This document shows positions 1 through 9,936 of a stretch of DNA of 64,000 nucleotides, one piece after another (the stretch's first letter is position 1; the number at the start of each line of letters is the position of its first letter). A model generated the notes under the pieces. The model did not search any database, was not told where the DNA came from, and was given only the letters and a program-made list of their open reading frames with translations. The DNA lies in the NCBI GenBank assembly GCA_029834535.1, contig JAQMWT010000598.1, forward strand, positions 17,344 through 81,343. The letters are read 5' to 3'. This DNA is from Chrysophaeum taylorii. Lineage: Eukaryota > Sar > Pelagophyceae > Pelagomonadales > Pelagomonadaceae. Made by a program: the position numbers and the translations under genes.

Positions 1-290
1 AGGGCGTTCTCCGGTTGGGGGACACGGCCGTATGGCCACTTGGGGGGAGTGCCAGGGGTTGTTTGGGGGCAGGCGTCTCGAGGGAGGCACTCCCTCGGGC
101 AAGAAGTGGGGATGTGGCGCAGGCGGGCGACATGTAAAAATTAATGGCGGAAATTAAATGCTAGTAGCAGTGAATTGATAAGGCGAACCGTGGTACTAAG
201 AGAAAAGCACGCTGGAAGACAGGAGCAGTTTGAAGAGGTTCCGATAGTCATGGAGTTCGCGGCGACGTACACCCCGTTTTCTTCGCACGC
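1..290. other. 5' edge of window, no gene seen
   Basis: This short GC-rich stretch lies downstream of the minus-strand CFAP97-like gene. No reading frame of convincing quality, repeat or RNA gene is visible. It probably contains the 3' untranslated region of that gene, but no clear polyadenylation signal was found. Confidence 0.4.
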
Positions 291-1034
291 TCACATCGCC
301 GGTGATGAAGCCAATGTCAGCGGAAGCCTGTCGTTGATAATGGAGAACGGCGAGTTGAACATCCAAGGGAGTTCGCAGTTTCTCTCCTTGGCAACATCTT
401 GGCGGACTTGCTTGGCCGTCCTTACCACGATGTTCGTACTTGTGGCGGTCGGGTGCTCTTCTTCGTAGTTTTGCGAATTATTTTCGGCACGCGGGGCCGT
501 CGAGCCTCTTGGCGGATGTTGCGATTGGACGCGGAGCTCGAGGCTGCGTGACCGCGATATGTTTTGCAGGTAGCGACGCTGTTGCTCGTGGTCCCTGTCC
601 ATTTGTCGACGTTCGTAGTACGGCGCCAGGTCTCGCAACCGTCGTGCAAAGACGCGGTTTTCGGCCTTAATTCGCTTCGTTTGTCTCCGTCTCACGGGAT
701 CGTTGATGCCGATTTTGTCGCGGGACAGGACGCTGGCGGTGCTCGAAGACTTGACTAGATTGTTGTTGGGCCCGTCCATGATTTTGGTCATTTTTTCCAT
801 CAGTAATCGATTCTCGTTGGCGATTTTGTATCGTCGGTCCTCGGCATCCTGTCTTTTTCGCGCTCGAATTGCGAGATGCGCCATGTTCGCCGTCGTCGGC
901 TCGCTGCAGTCAACGACAGCGCGGACCTCGGACAGACGCTTGTGATGCAGATTGCGGGCCTTTATCTCCCGCTTGCGCTGAAGACAGTCCTCCCCGGGCC
1001 GGCCCCACGGACACCGCAGGTCCACCGCCCTCAT
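291..1034 (-). CDS. CFAP97-domain (Hemingway-like) axonemal protein
   Basis: This 247-residue protein matches the CFAP97/Hemingway family, small coiled basic proteins linked to ciliary and flagellar axonemes. The N-terminal signature HHKRLSEVRAVVD lies at about residues 30-42 and is followed by two helical basic blocks. They centre on IANENRLLMEKM (about 71-82) and KRIKAENRVFARRL (about 120-133), the typical paired helices of the domain. The C-terminus is low-complexity. The open frame extends upstream to 1172 but only from a TTG; the first ATG, at 1034, sits just before the conserved block and was chosen. An upstream exon cannot be excluded. The family match is by pattern recognition, so subfamily is uncertain. 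A partner axonemal gene lies at 40.2 kb. Confidence 0.75.
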   Translation of the reverse strand: MRAVDLRCPWGRPGEDCLQRKREIKARNLHHKRLSEVRAVVDCSEPTTANMAHLAIRARKRQDAEDRRYKIANENRLLMEKMTKIMDGPNNNLVKSSSTASVLSRDKIGINDPVRRRQTKRIKAENRVFARRLRDLAPYYERRQMDRDHEQQRRYLQNISRSRSLELRVQSQHPPRGSTAPRAENNSQNYEEEHPTATSTNIVVRTAKQVRQDVAKERNCELPWMFNSPFSIINDRLPLTLASSPAM

Positions 1035-1222
1035 CGATCGATAAAAGACGCCGGCGCTGCGACCAAAAAATCTTTCTTCTAGGGTAATAATAAGTTGGAA
1101 ATAATACAGTTCGTCGTTGAGCCTTGGTAGGTCACGGAAGAATACTTTCGGAGCGCGAGGCCGTGTCGGCAAGAGAACGGTCTTGTTGCCAGCCCCTTAA
1201 GCCCTCCCGCGAAGCCACGCGC

Positions 1223-1270
1223 GGAGAGAGAGAGAGAGAGAGAGAGAGTGTGTGTGTGTGTGTGTGTGTG
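1223..1270. repeat. (GA)n/(GT)n compound microsatellite
   Basis: About 26 bases of GA repeats run directly into about 22 bases of GT repeats. The tract lies upstream of the CFAP97-like gene, between it and the 3' end of the CCR4 gene, so it may sit in the promoter region. It is likely to vary in length between strains. Confidence 0.95.
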
Positions 1271-1603
1271 AGGTAGGAAGTATGGAATCGTTTTTTCGTT
1301 GCGTGCGCGTGGATGAGGTTGGAGGTTTGCTGATGCAAATTTGGCGACGTTACGGGAGGAGGTTTGTCTGTCTGTCAGTCTGTCTATTTCTTTGCCTACA
1401 GAGAAAGGCGAGTAGCGAGTCACGCGGGAAACGAGCGCCGATAATATTTAGAGCGCGATTTTGGCGGAGGATAGTAGGGATCTAAGAAAGGTAGAGGAGA
1501 TTCGAACCGTGGGTTTGTGGATACGGAGAGGAAGCAGCGAGAGGACGATGATAGAGAACGCGGCGGCCCGTGGATCGCGAGAAAGGCGTGCCGTAGACAA
1601 GAC

Positions 1604-3232
1604 CTAGACGAGGAAGAAGAGGTCGCAGGCGAGCATAATGTGGTCCGAGGGGAACTGGGCGTTGGGGAGGCCCTTTGCCGTGGTGGTGAGGAGGTGGTGG
1701 GAGGGTATCTGGGCGACGGCCGCGCAGCGCAAGGTCGCGGGGTCGTACCAGACGTAGTCGAGGGTGCCTTGGAAGGCGGGGGTCAAGATCGTGAAGCTTG
1801 GCTCGGCGCCGAGGGCGACGCGGTAGGCCGAGGCCAAGTTGAGGCGGTGGTTGATGTTGCGGGGATCTGGGAGAATGGAGAAGGGGCCGCGTCGCTTGTC
1901 ATTGGGTGGGTGGAGATCGGCGTGGTTTGGGTCGACGGTACCGGTCGCGAGGAGCGCGTAGACGGAGGAGGTCGGGACGCTGTTGAAATCGCCGGCGATT
2001 ACGAGGGGGAGGTCCCGCTGGTGGCGGTGGACGAGTCTGTCGATCTCTCGCGAAAGGGCGAGGGCCTGCCAAAGCTTTGTGTCGGCGTTTTCCTTGTTGG
2101 AATAGAGGTGGGTGTTGGCAACGCAGAGGCGTCGGCGGTGATGGACCGCGTGAAAGGTCTCGAGGACGGCGATTTGAGCGACGTTGTCCTTGACGAGGCG
2201 GAGGAGAAAAGCGTGTTGGTCGCGGTCGGCGAGGGCGAGGGCCGTCGCCTCGCCCCTCGCGAGGTCGTTGAAAGAGACGGTCCGGTGCTCGGAAAGGCGG
2301 AACTTGGCGCGTTTCCAGAACATGGCGCAGCCGTCGACCTTGCCCGCCGCGCCCTCGCGGGCCTTTTGCGCGAAGATGCCCTCGTAGCCTCGGGCCTCGA
2401 GCGCCGGCTCGACGTCGCGCTCGTAGTGGTCGCGCTGCGCCTCCTGGAGGCAAAGCACGTCGGGATCGACGTCGATAATCTCGTCGACGAGGCGCCGAAA
2501 CCGGTACTGCCAGTCGAGGGCCCATCGCGCGCAGTAGGGGTACATGTTGGGGGTGGCGTAGATCTCCGCGAGCACGTTGTACGACGCGACGCGCACGCGC
2601 TCCTCCGCGTTGGAGGTCTCGCCGACCCACCGGCGCGGCGCGCCGCCGCCCGACGGGCCGGCGAGCACGGTCTCGGTCACGACGGCGCCGCGCGCCACGA
2701 TTTCGTCCCGCGCGACGCCGTAGCACTCGACGCGCAGCCGCCGTCCGACCTCGTCGGCGCTCGGCGACACCTCGGCGGGCCCGTCGCACAACACCTCCCA
2801 CCGTTGCTCGTCGTCGTCGCCCGGTCGCTTCGTCGGCACGCAGCCGCCGCACCAGTCGTCGTCGCTCGCGGCGCCCTCGGAATTTGCGCGCGGGCGCGCG
2901 AGGTACTTGGCGTGCTTCTGCTTGTGGCGCGGCCACGCGTCGATGAAGCAGCGCGCCGAACAGAACGTGAGTTCCTCGCGCGCCGCGTTCGCCTTGACGC
3001 ACGCCGCGCACTGCAGGGCCGTGCCGCGCTGCATCACGCTCACGGGGTCGTAGTCGTACGCGAACTCGCACGACTCGAACGCGCAGTTCGGCACCACCTC
3101 CCCGCGCAGCCACCGCCACCGCAGCTCGACCTCGTCCCGCGCCAGCTCGCTCGACCGGACCAACCCCTGCGCCCGCAGCAGGCACCCTTCCACGGGCCGC
3201 CGCGGCACCCGCACGCTGATCGTCGTCGTCAT
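1604..3232 (-). CDS. CCR4: CCR4-type poly(A)-specific exoribonuclease (deadenylase)
   Basis: This 542-residue, apparently intronless gene encodes the catalytic deadenylase of the CCR4-NOT complex, which shortens mRNA poly(A) tails in the cytoplasm. It has the architecture of plant CCR4-1 proteins rather than the animal/fungal LRR form: an N-terminal zinc-finger-like segment with Cys pairs (LQCAAC, about 73-78, and FCSARCF, about 89-95) ahead of an endonuclease/exonuclease/phosphatase domain. Visible catalytic motifs are YNVLAE (218-223), CLQEAQ (261-266) with the metal-binding Glu, AGDFNSVP (413-420), GTLDYVWY (489-496) and PSDHIML (528-534). The frame is open upstream from a TTG, but the first ATG is at 3232. 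A 13-base motif shared with the next gene lies about 130 bp upstream. Confidence 0.93.
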   Translation of the reverse strand: MTTTISVRVPRRPVEGCLLRAQGLVRSSELARDEVELRWRWLRGEVVPNCAFESCEFAYDYDPVSVMQRGTALQCAACVKANAAREELTFCSARCFIDAWPRHKQKHAKYLARPRANSEGAASDDDWCGGCVPTKRPGDDDEQRWEVLCDGPAEVSPSADEVGRRLRVECYGVARDEIVARGAVVTETVLAGPSGGGAPRRWVGETSNAEERVRVASYNVLAEIYATPNMYPYCARWALDWQYRFRRLVDEIIDVDPDVLCLQEAQRDHYERDVEPALEARGYEGIFAQKAREGAAGKVDGCAMFWKRAKFRLSEHRTVSFNDLARGEATALALADRDQHAFLLRLVKDNVAQIAVLETFHAVHHRRRLCVANTHLYSNKENADTKLWQALALSREIDRLVHRHQRDLPLVIAGDFNSVPTSSVYALLATGTVDPNHADLHPPNDKRRGPFSILPDPRNINHRLNLASAYRVALGAEPSFTILTPAFQGTLDYVWYDPATLRCAAVAQIPSHHLLTTTAKGLPNAQFPSDHIMLACDLFFLV

Positions 3233-3360
3233 CGCCGCATGGGGGCCCGAGCCGCCGCGTCGAGTGCCGCCGACGATGGACGCCGCCGCCGAGCGCGAGG
3301 CGATTCCACCAACACGACTTCCTCGCCACCAAACCCTCCTCCCTTCTCCTTCTTCAACTG

Positions 3361-3373
3361 TCAACTTGAACTT
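3361..3373 (-). promoter_or_regulatory. Shared 13-base upstream motif (copy 1)
   Basis: The minus-strand motif AAGTTCAAGTTGA lies about 130 bp upstream of the CCR4 start. An identical copy lies about 70 bp upstream of the neighbouring adenylation-acyltransferase gene, also on the minus strand. Exact identity in non-coding DNA suggests a promoter element, but two copies could be chance. Confidence 0.3.
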
Positions 3374-3442
3374 CTTCAACCCGGAAACATCGTGATGTCA
3401 CACAACACAATTGTTTCAAGATACTACAGTAACTCATCACTC

Positions 3443-6400
3443 CTAGGAGGAGGCGAGGGAGTCCTGCACGAGCTCGGCGCCGCGCGCGGCGAGGCGCGCC
3501 ACGACTCGGTTGCCGGCTTGGATGGCCCTGATGATGAGGACCTAGAAAGAAAGAGATTTGCGCGCGAGGACACAACAAAAAGGCAACAACAACAACAACA
3601 ACACGCACGCATGCACGCACGCACGTTAAATAGGGGTCCGACGAGGAGTTGGAAGGCGGCGGCAAGAGCGAAGACGAGGAGGAGGCGGAGGGGCTCGCCG
3701 AATTTGAGCCTGAGGTTGGCGAGGAATTCGAGGTAGGCGGGGAGGTGGACGACGTAGGGGTGCGCGACGTAGGTGCCGAGGGTGGTCGACGCCGCGAGGT
3801 CGAGGGCCCTGGAGAGGCCCGGCGCGCCGTCCAAGAGGGGGCTCGCCGAGAGGACGGCGGTGGAGAAGAGGGCGACGAGGGCGAGGTTGACGGCGGCCTC
3901 GGCGGCGTAGCGGGCGAGGAATTTGTCGAAGGCGTGGAAGGGCCACGCGGCGAGGCCCCAGGCGGACTTGAAGGAGGCGTGGAAGAAGGCGTCTTGAAAG
4001 GGGTGGAGATAGGTCCAGAGGCAGCAGAGCGAACTGTAAGAAAGCGCGAGAAGGAGACCCTTTCGGGGGTTGGGGCGAACGGCGCGGTGTAAGGTCGAGG
4101 AGCAAAACACCCCGTAGAGAAAAAAGTAGAGGGCGAGGACCGAAAAGAGGCCGGGCCAGGCGACGACGCCGCCCCAAAAGAACATTTTACCGGCAAATCG
4201 CGCGGCGGGGTGGGGATCGAGGGCAACGTTCCAGGTTTTGAGCATCGAGTAGGGCGCGGTGACGCCGAGGCAGAGGAAGGCAAAGGAAAGAATGAAGGCT
4301 CTTTCGGCGTCGGTGTTGTGGGGGAAGAGTTTTGCGGAAACGCGGCCGAAAAAGCGGGCGAGGAGTCCGAAGTAAAGGTACCACCGGTGGACGGCGACGA
4401 CGTCCCAGTCGTCGTCGATAACGCCGAGCGGTAAGAGAGCGCGGCTGTAGCGACTCGTGAAGACCGTCGGGCAGGCGTCGGTGGGGAGCCACCAGGCCCA
4501 CCAGAGCGGCGGAGGGCGGTCGTTGCCGTGGGGGGAGAATATCGCGCAGAGAAGGTTCGCGACGGGCCAGCGCATCGCGACGTAGAGAAAGACGGCCACG
4601 GCGTCGCGAGCGTCGCCGAGGATCGGGCCTCTGTGGGCCTGGCGCGCGGCGTCGTCGTGGGCGTCGGCGGCGATGAAAAGAAAGTTGCTCTGGGCGTTGC
4701 CGACCGACCGGAGCAGGAGGGTGCACAATGCCGAGGGCGCCGAGCGACCGACGTCGGCGGCGAGCAACGCGTGGCCGTCGAGGTTCCAGTGGTCGAGGAC
4801 GACACCAAAGGTCGCCCAGGCGCGCGCGGCATTTTTGACGAGCTGGAGGCGCTTCCGCTCCTTGTCCTGGCGATAGAAGCGCGCGAGGCCGAGCGAGTCG
4901 ACGCCAGAGTCTCGGAGCGCGCGGCCGTAGGCCGAGTCGAGGAAAGACGCGAGATTCCGAGTCGACGACGACGACGACGACGAGGTCGCGTCGACGGTCT
5001 CGAGCCGCGCCGCGAGCTCGGCGGCAGCGCGTCTCTTCAGGTCCTGGACGTCGGGCTTGCCGGAGACGAGGCGCGGGAGAGAGCGGAGAGCGACGACGGC
5101 GACGGGCGCGCCCGCGACTAAAGTCGTTCTTGGGAGCGGCGACGGCGCGCCTACGGCGAACGCGACGAGGCGGTTCGTGGTCGCATCCTGGACGGCGACG
5201 GCTTCGGTGGCCCCGAGATCTTCGCGGACCGCCGCCTCGATCTCGCCGAGCTCGAGCCGGCGCCCGCCGACCTTGACCTGGCGGTCTAGTCTCCCGTGAA
5301 CCTTGAGGTCGCCCCAAGGCAGGCGCGTGGCCGCGTCTCCCGTGCGGTAGAGCCTCCGGTCCCCGAGGACCGTGGGCTCGTAGAGGGATGATGCGTCCAC
5401 GAATTTGGCTTCGGTCAGTTCGGGGTCGCCGAGGTACTTTGTGGCGAGAATGCCGCCGAAGCACAGCTCGCCGCGCTCGCCGACGCGGCTCGGCGCGCGC
5501 GTTTCCGGATCAAGAACGACGACGAACGTGTTGGCGATCGGTCGCCCGACCAGAACCTCGTCGGCGAGCGAGAGAGTTTTCGGCACCCGCCACAACGTCA
5601 TCGAGGCCTCCGTCGGGCCGTACAGGTTCGAGAGCTGGGGCCCGCCGGGCCCCGCGATTCGCGCGAACTCGACGCATAACCGAGCGTCGAGCGGCTCGCC
5701 GCACTGGATCGCGTGGTCGAGGCACGCGATATCCTTGGCGAGCTCGGGGTTGTCGTCGCGCGCCATCGCGACGGCCTCGCGCAGCGCCGAGGCGACAAAA
5801 AAGGCGTGGGTGGCCTGGCGGCACAGGCGGCACACGTACGCCGGGTCGGCCTCGCCCCCGGGACGCGCGAGCACCCACTGACCTCCAGCGACCGCCGGCC
5901 AAAACACTTCCCACTCCGACACCCCGAAAACATAGGGCGTCTTGCACAACAGCCGCCGCAGCTTGAACTCGCTCTCGAGCCACCAAAGCCGCGCGACGAG
6001 GGCACCGTGCGGCACGACGACGCCCTTGGGCGCGCCAGACGATCCAGACGTGTACATCACGTACGCGGCATCGTGCGCCGTCCGCCGCCGCGCGGGGACG
6101 ACCCCAACGACCATATCATCAGCCGCCGCCGACAGCGAGAGCACGGCCCTGTGGTCGCAGGGCCACACCAGACCGCGCTCCACGACGACGGCGCCCGCCG
6201 ACGCGTCGTCGAGCATCCTCGCCCGACGCCCGAAAGAGTACGCGCCGTCGAGGGGCAGGTACGCCGCGCCCCAATCGAGGATCCCGTAGATCGCCGCGAG
6301 GGCCACCGCGCTCCGCTCCATCAACAGCCCCACCACGCCGCACCCGCCGGGCACCAGCGCCTCGAGCTGCGCGGAGATCCCCTTTGCCATCCGCACCACT

Positions 6401-6540
6401 TCGCTGAATGTCCACGTCGCACCATCCTCCACGACGGCCACCGATACGTCCTTCTCCCGCTCGAACAAAAAGTCGTGCGCGAGCGCCGACTCGGGGTACG
6501 CCAGCAAACGCAACGTCTCCTTGGCGACACCCAGCTCCAT
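3443..6540 (-). CDS. Adenylation-carrier-membrane acyltransferase fusion protein
   Basis: The spliced gene (exons 3625-6540 and 3443-3541) encodes about 1004 residues. The N-terminal half is an NRPS-type adenylation domain. Motifs seen are YTSGSSGAPKG (about 163-173), NLYGPTE (305-311), YRTGD (398-402), GRLDRQVKVGGRRLELGEIE (416-435) and a terminal SGKPDV (493-498). A short carrier-like motif, SGVDSLGLARF, follows, with its Ser near residue 549 as a possible phosphopantetheine site. From about residue 575 the protein has repeated hydrophobic segments resembling the acyltransferase-3 family (AFGVVLDHW-like start, late THPY-type helix). It may activate an amino or other carboxylic acid, tether it and transfer it at a membrane. 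Substrate is unknown. The alternative ATG at 6660 adds a basic leader; the promoter-motif position favours 6540 or 6543. Confidence 0.82.
3542..3624 (-). other. 83-bp GT-AG intron in the fusion gene
   Basis: On the minus strand an exon ending in AAC is followed by GTGCGTGCG and, 83 bases later, by TTTCTTTCTAG. Removing it keeps phase 0 and replaces a low-quality tail (Cys run, Ser-rich stretch) with a regular amphipathic C-terminus ending in LASS and a TAG at 3443. The intron contains a GTT repeat tract. This is a sequence inference; no transcript was available. Confidence 0.75.
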
Positions 6541-6607
6541 CATTTTTCTCGTTGTCAGGTGGTGTCTTTTTAACTGCTCTCTCCCGACGGAACTAGCCAC
6601 GTCACCA

Positions 6608-6620
6608 TCAACTTGAACTT
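6608..6620 (-). promoter_or_regulatory. Shared 13-base upstream motif (copy 2)
   Basis: Identical to the motif upstream of the CCR4 gene. It lies between the two candidate start codons of the fusion gene (6660 and 6540/6543). If it is a promoter element, translation starts at 6540 or 6543. Confidence 0.3.
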
Positions 6621-6824
6621 TTGCCTCAAAACGGACCCGAAAAACATGAGTCGACAACATTTTCCTTCCAAACGTGGTTCAGTTCTGGATCGCAACAACT
6701 TTCTTGAACAACCACATACGTAGTACTGCTACTCTATTATTCAATCATTCTCCTCAATATAGCACATTTATTTATTTATTTATTTTTTTATATATTTTCC
6801 CAACCAATATTTTATAGTCGCTTT

Positions 6825-7134
6825 TTAATTGTGCAAACGTCATCTGTGGAGCCCCTGGTGGGCGCTTGGAGCGGAGCCAAGACGAGAGCATCTTGCGTAC
6901 GGGAGGACGCTCGCCAAGGCACTCCGGAAATGCGACACCCCCTTCAACTCGTGGCACGACCTCGCACAAGACCGCGCGCAGTGGCGGTCCGCCATCAACG
7001 CCTTTTCATCCCTCGCCTCTACCCCAACTGTGTGATTTTGCTCTGTGATCCTGGACCGGCTACTGCCGGCCCAGCCTGGCCCCCATGCCCGGGAGAGGTC
7101 CGAAAATAGTTAGTTAGTTAGTTAATTGTGCAAA
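6825..7134 (+). mobile_element. 5'-truncated LINE 3' end with target-site duplication
   Basis: A 13-base direct repeat, TTAATTGTGCAAA, occurs at 6825-6837 and 7122-7134. Between them is a fragment that reads in one frame as the extreme C-terminus of a LINE reverse-transcriptase protein: KRHLWSPWWALG, then FNSWHDLAQDRAQWRSAI, the usual terminal motif of many LINE ORF2 proteins. It ends in a GTTA tandem tail (about 7109-7124). Truncation at the 5' end, a short tandem tail and a target duplication are the classic products of target-primed reverse transcription. The insertion is upstream of the adenylation-acyltransferase gene and does not disrupt a visible gene. Confidence 0.8.
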
Positions 7135-9050
7135 AATCGCGATGATGGCCCTCAGACTCCAGACGACTAACGGACCAAAAAGATGGACAACGACGCCGAG
7201 GCGGCCTTGATAGTCATCATCATCACGTATTTTCCGGTGAGTGAAGCCACCGCGTATTTCGCACGACATAATACTATTGTTATTCTGCGGACGCTAAACC
7301 TTCTTGCAAGTCGAGCAATTTTTACTGCGCACCTTCGACGACCTGCCGGCGATGATGATATATTGCCACTGACCAATAAAGTAGGAGGCGCTGATGCCTG
7401 CGCGCTTGAGTGGGAACCGTGGGTACTCCGCGAGTGTTGTGCTCAGCTTCTCCGGATCACAACGATTTCCCGTCTTTCTCGTGCCTGTGGTTTGGATGCC
7501 CTAGTTACAATACTGCTCTAGGATATGAGATGAGCTCGAATATCGACAACTCGTTGTCGAGCGACAGAAGCTGATTGGATTTATTATTCAGTCTAGGTGA
7601 GTGTTGACTTTGCAACACCGGTCGCGGTCTCTCCTGTTGCGACGGAGGAGCTGCGAGTCGTTCGATGCTCCATTATAGGCTAGCGGGGGTGGCTATGGTT
7701 GGGCCAACGCCGAATGTCCACATGGCGCGTTGCAACCAAGCAGGTAACAAGAGAGCAGCAAATCACGGACCGTCCTCAATGTAATCGAGCAAGTTACCCT
7801 CGAGTCCTTAAAACAGGACACTTTATTTATGGTCCGAGCTGTCTCCTGACCCTGATCGCGAACCGCACGGTTGCGTTCGAGGACGGCGCCTTCCTGAACC
7901 TGCGCCTTGCGCGGGCCTCCCGTCGTAGGTTGGCACCTGTTCGACTCCCGGGTGGGCCGGTTAGAAGCCGAAAATTTTGCAGTTTTACGGGCTATTGCCG
8001 GGGGACGCAGAAGGTAAGTTAACGACGAGGTCGTTGAAAGTCAAATCGCGGTCTCCACGTCAGATAGCGACAGACGGCAGCTCTCCCCCGATGCTTCTTT
8101 CAGCGCCCCTCGTCTCTTGGCCCTGTGATTTTGATCCCGCGAGCTGAGGCGTTGAGATTAGCCTACGCCCTATGCACTGGGCTGGCCTTTAGTTTCTTAG
8201 TTACCTGCCTCCTACATTATCTTCCGCAGTAGCCTAGAACTTGACCAATGCTTTTGTAGGGGGCATTGAATCTTGTCGACAACACTGTTTTTAGTGGCAT
8301 TCTCGCAAAGGAGAACTCGGATTTGTATGCGCTGGCGGCTGACAGGCGGCACTGTCTTGCTTAACGCGTTCGGTGCAAATGTCGGCGACTAGACTGTGGC
8401 TGCGTCGATCTTGGGCACGCTAGTGCTGGTTGAGGTTGCGGCTGTGCTGGTGGCGAGGTAGTGGCGTTATCGCTGGTGCTGGGATTTGATGAGCGAAATG
8501 CATATTATTATCGGTGGCGATCAAGACTGATGAGGTCCCAGGCTCGCGAGCGTGACGCGGAAGTCAGGTCTCGCCAGACGTCCTGGCGCAGCCAACCCAC
8601 GAACATGCCACAAGAAGGCAGAAACATCGACGGCGATTATGGTAAAAGTTGGCAATCAATTCCACCGCCCGAGCACACGTATGCCGCACAACCTTCTGCC
8701 AAGCCCTTGCTGCTAACGGACTCCTTGCGAATCACAACAGAAGCCGCTCCACGTCCGGCCACAATGGACGGCATTCGTGAGGTCTCTGAATTTGTTCTTC
8801 CGAGTCGCTTCATTATCTCTTGACCTACATTCCACTTGATGACGACGGCGCGACAGTGATATATGGCCCTTTGCTGCTTCTTCATCTTTTGCTTGCGAGC
8901 ACAGCCTTGCGGGGCAGGTCGCCTTCCAGTCTCTCTGTTTACCAGAACCTCCACACGATTTTTTTCTGGTGGTATGTGGTTAATTCGCGTTCTCATGACA
9001 TTCGGCAGCCTCGCCCGGAACAATTTCTGACGGACTGTATGAGATGTATG
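7135..9050. other. Gene-poor stretch, nothing recognised
   Basis: Short frames exist on both strands (for example 8461-8823 plus and 8637-9023 minus) but none shows a family motif, a convincing start or conserved composition. Splice-like signals are too common to interpret. It may contain decayed mobile DNA or introns of an unrecognised gene. Confidence 0.4.
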
Positions 9051-9059
9051 GCAAAGAAA

Positions 9060-9610
9060 AAGCGGCCGCTTGTTTCATCAAAGCGTAGCTTTACCTGGTT
9101 CGCTGCGTATCAGTGCTCATTTTCTTCGTCAGCATCCTCATTTCCTGCTCATTCGTCGATCTGCCCCTTCGCAGGCCCGGTGGTCTTCTTGAGTCGCCTT
9201 CTGTTTCTTTGGCTTGTATTTTTGCCTCTCCATTCTTCTTTAGTTCTTCCTACTTTGTTCCTGATTGTTTCTTCGCCGTTCTCAGTGGTTTCGAGCTTGC
9301 TTTGATAACAGCAAGGTTATTGCCCCTGAACCAAGCATCAAACTCTCTTGCTCCTTCGTCCTTCTGCTCCTTTGCGACGGCTATTTGTTTCTTTCCGTTT
9401 GCCCTTCCTGCTTCCTTCTTTGCTGCCCTCACCCTTTCTTATCTCTGTTCCTCTTCTTTCTCTACCTTGGCTCCCTCTTCTGCCGTCTCTGAAGCAGCCA
9501 TCTTTGTTGCATTTTGTTTCTCCTTCTCTGCGGTCGTCTGTGATGTTTCTTCTTTCTCTCTATATCTTCGTTGGCGAGCTCTTCGAACCTGGGAGTTGCT
9601 CACGAAGAAG
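9060..9610 (-). pseudogene. Decayed Lys/Glu-rich reading frame
   Basis: One minus-strand frame reads through about 500 bases as a charged, coiled-coil-like sequence rich in Lys, Glu, Ala and Arg, interrupted by at least three stop codons (near 9438, 9250 and 9100). The even spacing of protein-like sequence between the stops suggests a once-coding region. A multi-exon gene is less likely because no matching splice sites are obvious. No family was recognised. Confidence 0.3.
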
Positions 9611-9893
9611 ATACCATAATATTAGAAGTTTGCACTTGAGTACGAAAGGTGAGACAAATTTCTTTTTTTGCCACTTCGATCTCTCAAGAGGCACTACAGG
9701 CAACCAACCCGTTATTACGAAAAAACATTTTTTAATTGTATCAGGCAGTCACCGGACCCCATATGGGCCGCTACCGGCACCGCCGACACGACGAAAGACA
9801 CTCCTAAGGGTCCCTCTTTCCGGCCCAGGCCACGAAATACGCCCGGTTGGACAATGCTGGGCGGGTCAAGGCAAGTCGTCGTCGAAATGTCTG

Positions 9894-9910
9894 CGATACC
9901 GAAAAACACC
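9894..9910 (+). repeat. 17-bp inverted repeat, left arm
   Basis: CGATACCGAAAAACACC is the exact reverse complement of 10509-10525, which lies 598 bp to the right. A degenerate tandem copy follows the right arm (10526-10543). The arms bracket most of the unrecognised minus-strand frame described next. They could be terminal inverted repeats of a small DNA element, but no target duplication was identified. Confidence 0.5.
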
Positions 9911-9936
9911 CGGGGCCCGGGGACGAAGGAGGCTTA

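Noticed and set aside
1517-3736. 739-codon plus-strand frame over the CCR4 gene
   Set aside because: It is antisense to a clearly conserved gene, has no family motif, and is Arg/Ala/Gly-biased as expected from GC-rich codon positions.
7921-7960. tRNA T-arm-like sequence
   Set aside because: The flanking bases do not pair as a T-stem and no cloverleaf can be built.
8461-8823. 120-codon plus-strand frame
   Set aside because: No ATG context or family motif, and an antisense frame of equal quality overlaps it.
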